50,457 nucleotides of DNA from Clostridia bacterium (GTDB taxonomy: Bacteria > Bacillota > Clostridia > Christensenellales > DTU072), in the NCBI GenBank assembly GCA_017403145.1, contig JAFQOO010000017.1, forward strand, positions 1 to 50,457. Reading direction: 5' to 3'. Of this stretch, positions 43,954 to 50,457 are shown piece by piece. A model generated the notes under the pieces. That model searched no databases and was not told the DNA's origin. It saw only the letters and a list, made by a program, of their open reading frames with translations. A program made the position numbers and the translations under genes. Every line of letters begins with the position of its first letter. Within the stretch, counting starts at the first letter, position 1.

Positions 43954-44856
43954 TTATTGAACCTTTTTCTTGCTACGGAAAGCGAATAAGCTCGCAATCA
44001 AAGCAAGTAGCGACAATACCGTCATAATTAGGTAACCGTAACCAACTTGTAAAGGTGCCGCGGGCGCCATAACGTTGAGGTATACCATTGCATCGGCGAA
44101 TTCCAATCCGCTCCAGAAGAAGCCGGCGAATATACCGATAATTGAAAGTACGAGCATCAAAATCGAGCTCAAAACGAATAGCTTTCTTCTCTTAGAGGTG
44201 CAAAGTGAAACAAATGCACGGATAAAGAAGATAAGTGCTATTACTATACCAAGCACCAAAACGACGGGAAGTGCGTAATATGCTATCATATTCATAGTTT
44301 CCGCGCCATCGATAAGTGCTAGACATTCGTTATAGAAATAATAATCGCCCTCGATAGAGTCGCCCATAAGCATCTTTGCGAAGCTCATAATAACGTCGTT
44401 TGCACCGATATTGGTATAAACGTACTCATATTCTGCATCACCATTTTCTATTTGCTCTAGGGTTGCGCCTTCGGGAACGACCTCTTCTACCTTGGTAAAC
44501 ATATTTAGGTAGGAATTATACTCGTCAAGGGCTTCTATTTGCAAGAAACTCAAAGCTCCTACAACAACGTATAATAGTGCGAATAGCATCACTAGGAATA
44601 CCATAAAGCCACGTCTGGCTCTCTTCATAGTTCCTTTGGTGCGTTGTCTTTTTACCTTCTCTTTTCTAACCTTTCTGCCTTGAGTTTCGTTCACTACTTC
44701 TTCGGGCTCGGAGTCAAAATAAGAATTCAATACGGATACGCGATTTTGAGGTGCTTGAGCAGGCCTACGAGAAGCCTTTGCCTCGCAATATGCCTTGTAG
44801 TAAGGCGAGGACATATCACGTTTTGTAATCAAATATTCATTTGCACGGTTTGCCAT
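43954..44856 (-). CDS. Four-transmembrane protein
   Basis: A 300-residue membrane protein, unrecognised. The cytoplasmic N-terminus (1-82) ends in a very basic stretch (KVRKEKVKRQRTKGTMKRARR). Helix 1 is at about 83-105. A loop of about 85 acidic residues follows, then helices at about 191-212, 226-247 and 273-294, and a basic tail (RSKKKVQ). The topology equals that of its four paralogue-like neighbours. It lacks the shared motif, which is encoded by the next gene 14 bases on. The start at 44856 has GGGGG upstream; a start 21 codons earlier is less likely. Confidence 0.75.
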   Translation of the reverse strand: MANRANEYLITKRDMSSPYYKAYCEAKASRRPAQAPQNRVSVLNSYFDSEPEEVVNETQGRKVRKEKVKRQRTKGTMKRARRGFMVFLVMLFALLYVVVGALSFLQIEALDEYNSYLNMFTKVEEVVPEGATLEQIENGDAEYEYVYTNIGANDVIMSFAKMLMGDSIEGDYYFYNECLALIDGAETMNMIAYYALPVVLVLGIVIALIFFIRAFVSLCTSKRRKLFVLSSILMLVLSIIGIFAGFFWSGLEFADAMVYLNVMAPAAPLQVGYGYLIMTVLSLLALIASLFAFRSKKKVQ

Positions 44857-44921
44857 AATTACCCCCGTCAAGTTAGTATTTGGTTTGAGCACTACGCACG
44901 TGCGAGCGCGCCAAGACAATA

Positions 44922-46040
44922 TTATTTATCGCAATTGCACTTTTTAACTCTGGGAGAGCAAGCACAAAGTACGATATAAACTATCATAAGTACAACGTTA
45001 ACTACAACGGCTAGTACGTTTTGGGATACGAATGCCAAAATTGCGTCAAGGTTGATTGCATCTGCAAAAGAAACTATTTGCAAAACGAAGCTGATGAGCA
45101 TCAATACGCCGATAATCCAGCCACGACATTTTGCTTTACCGCCACACAACCTTACCATAGAGTGGATAAATCCTGCAATGATGGTTACGCCAAGAGCCAA
45201 TGAAGTAATTGTTGAGAATAAATCTACATTTTTACCACCGATAAGTTCTACCAAACCGCAATAGCCATAACCATAAACGCTCATCCAATTTGATACGCCG
45301 AAGAATATGGTTAGTAGCAAAGTGAATATAGCAAATATTCTAACTTTCTTCTTGGTTCCCTTATCTTCCAAGGCGCAAACGGGAGCGACTTCTTCTACGG
45401 GTGCGCTAGCTTGGGCTTGTAGTCTTGCTTGTAGCTCTTCTGCTTCGCGTTGAGCTTTGATAGCGGCAAGCTCTTCGGGAGTATAGGGTTGATATCTGTA
45501 AAGTTGGTTTGGATTATATTGGCGAAGGGGATACATACTGTCAACGTAGGGAACAACGACGAATGGTTGGCTAATAGCGCCACCTTGTCCGCCTACTGCT
45601 ACTACGTTTTGTACAACGGGTTGAGGTGCTTCTTGAGCAACGGGCTTATCTTCTACGATAGGCTCTTGAACAACGGGTTCTTGAACTACGGGCTCTGCTT
45701 GAACGGGCAAGGGAGCAACCAAAGTTTCGGCGGCTTCCGCATTCATAGCCTTAGATTCGTTGATGCGCTTTAGAGCAGTAACGTATTCGCTTCTGGGGCG
45801 AGGCTTACCGCAACGAGTGCACTTATCTTGGTCGATACGATTGATGCTACCGCAAATCGAACATACGTAAGTAATTCTGGATTTGTCTAGAGTTGCCATT
45901 GAATCTCTGTCAAAATCCTTTTGTGCGTTTTGAAGAGCTTCTGCGATAACGGTATTATCGTCTACTACGCTAGCTCCACAACGTGAACAAAAACGGCTGC
46001 CATCAGTATAAACTTCGCCACATGCCTTACATTTTGCCAT
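44922..46040 (-). CDS. Double zinc-ribbon four-transmembrane protein
   Basis: A 372-residue protein and the first gene of the cluster. Two zinc ribbons open it: Cys4/7/18/21 (CKAC...CSRC) and Cys60/63/74/77 (CSIC...CTRC). A long Pro/Val/Glu-rich linker follows, then a divergent form of the shared motif (ISQPFVVVPYVDSMYPLRQY, about 157-176), and a Glu/Ala/Gln-rich, coiled-coil-like segment (about 186-210). Four helices lie at about 233-256, 275-298, 307-326 and 340-362. The tail is Cys-rich (CACSPRVKKCNCDK). The ATG at 46040 has AAGGAG nine bases upstream. Zinc ribbons suggest protein or nucleic-acid binding; the function is unknown. Confidence 0.75.
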   Translation of the reverse strand: MAKCKACGEVYTDGSRFCSRCGASVVDDNTVIAEALQNAQKDFDRDSMATLDKSRITYVCSICGSINRIDQDKCTRCGKPRPRSEYVTALKRINESKAMNAEAAETLVAPLPVQAEPVVQEPVVQEPIVEDKPVAQEAPQPVVQNVVAVGGQGGAISQPFVVVPYVDSMYPLRQYNPNQLYRYQPYTPEELAAIKAQREAEELQARLQAQASAPVEEVAPVCALEDKGTKKKVRIFAIFTLLLTIFFGVSNWMSVYGYGYCGLVELIGGKNVDLFSTITSLALGVTIIAGFIHSMVRLCGGKAKCRGWIIGVLMLISFVLQIVSFADAINLDAILAFVSQNVLAVVVNVVLMIVYIVLCACSPRVKKCNCDK

Positions 46041-46098
46041 ATCCACTTCTCCTTAATCGGGTACGCAACCCGCGTAATTAAAGTCTAGTCGCGTATTA

Positions 46099-46127
46099 TT
46101 ATACAAGATAAAAATGCAAAATACAAT
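46099..46127 (-). promoter_or_regulatory. Promoter of the 4-TM cluster
   Basis: On the minus strand TTGTAT (46122-46127) and TATAAT (46099-46104) are 17 bases apart, about 55 bases upstream of the zinc-ribbon protein gene. Confidence 0.75.
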
Positions 46128-46198
46128 ACCTTTGCAAAAAAATATTTTACAAATTTTCACATTTTCGACACATTTTTACCTTAATTTTACACACAAGT

Positions 46199-46227
46199 AT
46201 AAATGCGCGCCTTTCGCACGCATTTAT
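46199..46227 (-). terminator. Hairpin after glnS
   Basis: ATAAATGCG and CGCATTTAT pair over 9 bp and enclose a GC-rich loop, 14 bases after the glnS stop. There is no T-tract, so it is a possible Rho-type or weak terminator. Confidence 0.5.
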
Positions 46228-46240
46228 CACTCGATATTCG

Positions 46241-47881
46241 TTATTTGTTGAAGGTATCTTTTAGCGATACGATTCGATAGAATTTGCTTACTCCGTTCAC
46301 CTTGCCGGCATACTTGTAATAAGCTTGACGCATAAATTGATAACTCTTGCCAACCGCTCCTTCGTCAAGATATAATTCCCCTTTTGCTCCCTTAACTATT
46401 TCCAGCGAATGGGGATTTAGACGGTCGTTAAAATCGGTTACCTCGTCGGTTGCATCGACAAGCAAACTTTCGTACTTGTATAGTTCGCAATCTACAGACT
46501 TGTCGCAAGATACCCATTGTACGGTGCCCTTAACTTTTATTCCTGCGTTAGTTCCACCAGAAGCGCTATCCTCTATGTACTCACAATGCAAACATACGGG
46601 AGTACCGTTTTCGTCAAGTTCGGTGGAAACGTGGCGTAAAATATACGCTCCGCGAAGCCTTATCAAACCGCCCTCCACTAAACGTTTATACTTGGGCGGA
46701 GGAACGAGCGCAAAGTCGGTTTCTTCAATATAAATTTCTTTCGTTAAAACGACGTTATGGGTACCCGAATTTTCGTTATTGGGATTATCAACCACGTTAA
46801 ACGTTTGTTCTTCGCCATCTGCCATATTGTCGATTACAACCTTCAAAGGACGTTCTACAACCATAGCTCTATCTGCATTTTTGTTTAGATATTCTCTAAC
46901 ACAGAACTCTAGTAGCGCGGGGTCTACTTCGCTATTGGCTTTCGCTACGCCAACACGTGCGCAAAAGTCTTTTATCGCTTCTGCGGGATATCCTCTTTCG
47001 CGCATACCGCTCAAGGTAGGCATACGAGGGTCGTTCCAGCCTTCTACGTGTCCGTTTTCAACTAGGCGCTTTAGGTAGCGCTTGCTCATTATCGTGTTCT
47101 TTATATTTAGACGAGCAAACTCTATTTGGCGAGGAGGATTTACGAATTCGCATTGCTCGCATACCCAATCGTATAAAGGACGATGGTCCTCAAATTCCAA
47201 AGTACATATAGAGTGGGTTACTCCGTCTAGTGCATCCCCTATCGGGTGAGCAAAGTCGTACATAGGATATACGCACCATTTATCACCGGTACGATGGTGA
47301 TGTGCTCTTAAAATGCGGTAAATAACGGGGTCGCGCATATTCATATTGGGGCTAGCCATATCTATCTTTGCACGCAAAACCTTGCTTCCGTCAGCATATT
47401 TACCTTCGCGCATTTCACGGAAAAGGGTTAGATTTTCCTCGATGGAACGATTGCGATAAGGACTTTCTTTGCCGGGCTCTTTTAGAGTTCCACGAGTTTC
47501 TCTTATTTGGTCGGCATTGTAGTCGCATACGTAAGCAACGCCTTTTTTGATTAGTTTTACAGCAAAATCGTAGGTTTGCTCAAAGTAATCACTAGCGTAC
47601 AATTCTTTATCCCACTCGAAGCCCAACCACTTGATATCCTCTTTGATGGACTCTACGTATTCAACGTCTTCTTTCGTGGGGTTAGTATCGTCGAAACGCA
47701 AATTGCACATTCCGTTAAACTTTTGCTTGATACCAAAGTTGATGCAAAGGCTTTTGGAGTGTCCAACGTGCAAATATCCGTTGGGTTCCGGCGGGAAACG
47801 AGTATAAATCAAGCTATGTTTACCGCTTTCTAAATCGTTTACAATGATGTCTTCAATAAAATTTGAGGGTTCGTAATTCAT
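46241..47881 (-). CDS. glnS: Glutaminyl-tRNA synthetase
   Basis: A 546-residue class I synthetase that charges tRNA-Gln directly. The HIGH motif appears as PPEPNGYLHVGHSKSL near residue 31. The KMSKS equivalent is IMSKRYLKRLV near residue 265, with NIKNTI just before it, and RFDDTNPTKE near 63 is characteristic of the GlnRS/GluRS branch. The C-terminal beta-barrel anticodon domains follow. Many Clostridia lack GlnRS and use GluRS plus GatCAB, so direct charging is a lineage trait worth noting. It lies 26 bases after the GNAT gene. Confidence 0.95.
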   Translation of the reverse strand: MNYEPSNFIEDIIVNDLESGKHSLIYTRFPPEPNGYLHVGHSKSLCINFGIKQKFNGMCNLRFDDTNPTKEDVEYVESIKEDIKWLGFEWDKELYASDYFEQTYDFAVKLIKKGVAYVCDYNADQIRETRGTLKEPGKESPYRNRSIEENLTLFREMREGKYADGSKVLRAKIDMASPNMNMRDPVIYRILRAHHHRTGDKWCVYPMYDFAHPIGDALDGVTHSICTLEFEDHRPLYDWVCEQCEFVNPPRQIEFARLNIKNTIMSKRYLKRLVENGHVEGWNDPRMPTLSGMRERGYPAEAIKDFCARVGVAKANSEVDPALLEFCVREYLNKNADRAMVVERPLKVVIDNMADGEEQTFNVVDNPNNENSGTHNVVLTKEIYIEETDFALVPPPKYKRLVEGGLIRLRGAYILRHVSTELDENGTPVCLHCEYIEDSASGGTNAGIKVKGTVQWVSCDKSVDCELYKYESLLVDATDEVTDFNDRLNPHSLEIVKGAKGELYLDEGAVGKSYQFMRQAYYKYAGKVNGVSKFYRIVSLKDTFNK

Positions 47882-47907
47882 ATATTACTCCAAGTTTTGA
47901 TTACTTT

Positions 47908-48288
47908 TTAGTGGTTTCCGCATTGACATTTGCGGGGGAATACTAATTTTTCGCTTTCAACTACCATAACGTCTCCGTCTTGAACGAAGCCGAATTTTAG
48001 GAAATAATCGTCTACGTAGTCGGATATAATGCGGTCGGTTACATCTATAAATCCATTCATTATACATCTTGTAAAGAAATCACCGTAACCCTTGCCACGA
48101 TATTCTTCAACAACGCCTACTCGAACGATGTGCAATTCTTCGGGGGTAGCTTTTATTCTAGCTATCCCGATAGGTTCGTTATCGTAAAGCAATACGAAGC
48201 CAACTTTGCCGTCTATATCCATACCGAAAATGCGGTTGTGTAAGCTGTTTAATAGATTCAAGTCGTTACTTATATCCAAAGATAACAT
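47908..48288 (-). CDS. GNAT family N-acetyltransferase
   Basis: A 126-residue acetyltransferase. The acetyl-CoA-binding loop is GVVEEYRGKGYGDFFTRCIM near residue 78, the Arg/Gln-x-x-Gly-x-Gly motif A of the family. Motif B contains DYFLKFGFVQDG. The C-terminus carries PRKCQCGNH, a possible metal-binding end. The substrate cannot be inferred. Its ATG shares one base with the stop of the symporter gene (TAATG), so the two are translationally coupled. Confidence 0.8.
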   Translation of the reverse strand: MLSLDISNDLNLLNSLHNRIFGMDIDGKVGFVLLYDNEPIGIARIKATPEELHIVRVGVVEEYRGKGYGDFFTRCIMNGFIDVTDRIISDYVDDYFLKFGFVQDGDVMVVESEKLVFPRKCQCGNH

Positions 48289-49814
48289 TATTTCGTTTCC
48301 TCCATAGATGCTTGTTCCGATGTCTCTTGATAAGTCAACTCTCCATTCTCTATTTGGCTCAACTTATCTAATGCCTCTTGTACTTCGCTTCTCTTTAGCT
48401 TGCAAGTGGAGAAAATAAGGATACCCGCACCGACTGCAAGAATAACGCCTATACACATAACCCAACCGAGATTTTCCGCTACTTGAGGTGTTTGCGTGGT
48501 GCTACCCTCTTGGAAACCAATAACGTCTAACATAACGCCGAGAACAGCATTGGAAATAGCTTGTCCCGTCTTGTTAGCAAAAGTAAGGAATCCCGAATAG
48601 GTTGCAGTCTTATCTTCACCGCTCCTAACCTTTTCGATTAAAACTATATCGCCTATCATAGCAACGGGTAGACTATATAAAACGCCAGTACCAAAGCCTG
48701 CCAGCATTAGCGGAGGACACATTAGGAGTGCGTTCCAAGTTCCTTTATGAATAAGGTCGATAAAGAATCCGCGGAATAGGAACATAACGAGGAGCAAGAT
48801 ACAGCCGACAAAGCTTATGCATTGTCCCATTATAATCGCCTTACGTTTGTCGTATTTCTTGGATATGTACATCCAGAAAGGCTGACCGGCAATAGTCATA
48901 ATAAAAAGGCTTGCCATAATCATATACATTTGGAACTTGGTCGTTTCAAAGGTAAAGGTGAAAACGTTAAAGCCAACCGCTATCAAAATAGAAGCCGATA
49001 CCATCGATACCATATAACCGATAGTAATACCGCGGAAGTTCTTATCTTTAAGCGCACCAAAGAAGTTTACAAACATCTTTTTGGTGGAACGAATACTTAT
49101 AGGGCTTGCCTTATCTTTCTTTGCAAGTTCGCGAAGTCTTGGCACGTGGCTATAGGTGCAAATTACCATAAATATGCCAAATAGGACACAACAAGCACTA
49201 GTTAGGTAACCGAAATTGAGGTAACCTTGCGGATTGAAGCGTCCGTCAACAAGTTCGCCGGCTTCGTTATAGAAATCGGTTTGGAAGACACCTATTAGCA
49301 AGGTGGGAAGAAGAATACCAAGAATGGTAAATACCGATTTAAATATTTGAATATTAGCACGTTCGTTATAATCGTTGGACATATCGAGCGATAGTGCCGC
49401 AACGGGAGTTTGGAACATTGTGGTAAAAGTACGCAATGCAATTATGCAGAGCATAAACCAAACCATTTTAAGAACGGGGCTAAAGGTCATTGGAACCGAC
49501 CATAGCAACACGTTTGCAATAGTCATACCAATAGTTCCTATTAATATGTAAAAATGACGTCTACCAAAGAAATTATTCCTTGTATTATCACTGATAAATC
49601 CCATAACGGGGTCGGTGATAGCATCCCAAACGGTGCCTATAGCAATAGCGACTCCCATCAACGTACCGCTTACTCCCATAACGGTATTTCCAAAGAATAA
49701 CATATAGGACGAGAAAGTATTCGCTACCAAGCTATAACCCAAGTCGCCAAAGCCTAAAGAAAGCTTTTGCGCAGTGGTAACCATTTTCTTTTGCTTAACA
49801 ACTGAATTTTTCAT
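48288..49814 (-). CDS. GPH-family (MelB-like) sugar:cation symporter
   Basis: A 508-residue membrane transporter with about twelve hydrophobic segments. It belongs to the glycoside-pentoside-hexuronide:cation symporter family (MFS_2). LGFGDLGYSL near residue 19 and WDAITDPVMGFISDNT near 63 are the characteristic sodium/sugar-site blocks, and GRRHFYILIG follows. It likely imports an oligosaccharide or glycoside; the sugar is unknown. The start at 49814 has no clear ribosome-binding site, and an internal Met at residue 11 is an alternative. The C-terminal 40 residues are hydrophilic and Glu-rich. It is coupled to the GNAT gene. Confidence 0.85.
   Translation of the reverse strand: MKNSVVKQKKMVTTAQKLSLGFGDLGYSLVANTFSSYMLFFGNTVMGVSGTLMGVAIAIGTVWDAITDPVMGFISDNTRNNFFGRRHFYILIGTIGMTIANVLLWSVPMTFSPVLKMVWFMLCIIALRTFTTMFQTPVAALSLDMSNDYNERANIQIFKSVFTILGILLPTLLIGVFQTDFYNEAGELVDGRFNPQGYLNFGYLTSACCVLFGIFMVICTYSHVPRLRELAKKDKASPISIRSTKKMFVNFFGALKDKNFRGITIGYMVSMVSASILIAVGFNVFTFTFETTKFQMYMIMASLFIMTIAGQPFWMYISKKYDKRKAIIMGQCISFVGCILLLVMFLFRGFFIDLIHKGTWNALLMCPPLMLAGFGTGVLYSLPVAMIGDIVLIEKVRSGEDKTATYSGFLTFANKTGQAISNAVLGVMLDVIGFQEGSTTQTPQVAENLGWVMCIGVILAVGAGILIFSTCKLKRSEVQEALDKLSQIENGELTYQETSEQASMEETK

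Positions 49815-50457
<643 letters not shown>

Overview
The window looks like a chromosomal segment of an uncultured, fairly low-G+C Gram-positive bacterium of the class Clostridia (Bacillota), probably a gut commensal. The evidence is Clostridia-type versions of the ribosomal/RNA-polymerase genes, a YbxF-type L7Ae protein next to rpsL, an L10-leader attenuator, strong GGAGG ribosome-binding sites, the anti-Shine-Dalgarno end of a 16S rRNA gene, a BspA-type leucine-rich-repeat protein and glycan-degradation genes. I did no database search, so placement below class level is not claimed.

Layout. (1) 1-11.5 kb is accessory metabolism and surface genes: a partial YdeI/OmpD-associated protein, a BspA-like LRR protein, an unusual array of small hairpins, a DUF3784-like membrane protein, a membrane-anchored phosphodiesterase, an FGGY sugar kinase, a lysophospholipid acyltransferase with a zinc ribbon, a GH43-GH27 operon, and an anchored endonuclease/exonuclease/phosphatase protein. 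(2) 11.6-16.5 kb is the str operon on the minus strand: rplGB(ybxF)-rpsL-rpsG-fusA, then tuf with its own promoter. (3) 16.6-22.2 kb is a plus-strand block recD2-comF-tsaD-ABC-F. It is followed by a lipoprotein and an XRE repressor gene, divergent around a double operator, and by metK. (4) 25.4-32.9 kb is rpoB-rpoC (minus). (5) 33.2-35.4 kb is a block that separates rpoB from rplL: rqcP-ispDF and rplI (plus) and a DUF1540 protein (minus). It ends in two 107-bp structured repeats. (6) 35.8-39.2 kb is rpmG-secE-nusG-rplK-rplA-(L10 leader)-rplJ-rplL (minus), preceded by acpP. (7) 39.8-46.0 kb is the most novel part: eight consecutive minus-strand genes. Five encode proteins of one four-transmembrane topology, and six carry a short proline-rich motif (QLxPIVxPIxxVPYxxQxQ). 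Three of those six are small soluble proteins. (8) 46.2-49.8 kb holds glnS, a GNAT acetyltransferase and a GPH-family sugar symporter. (9) The window ends inside the 3' end of a 16S rRNA gene with no 23S gene behind it.

How the genes work together. Most of the window makes translation and transcription machinery: ribosomal proteins, elongation factors, RNA polymerase, NusG/SecE, t6A synthesis by TsaD, GlnRS and RqcP ribosome rescue. Single genes for isoprenoids, S-adenosylmethionine and fatty-acid carrier protein are interspersed. The rplKAJL and str operons have clear sigma-A promoters, and rplJL has the L10 leader. Operons that are contiguous in many Firmicutes (rplKAJL-rpoBC-ybxF-rpsLG-fusA-tuf) are broken here in two places. 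The 4-TM/proline-motif cluster has no recognisable function and is the best candidate for an undescribed system. I saw no tRNA gene, CRISPR array, transposase or phage gene.
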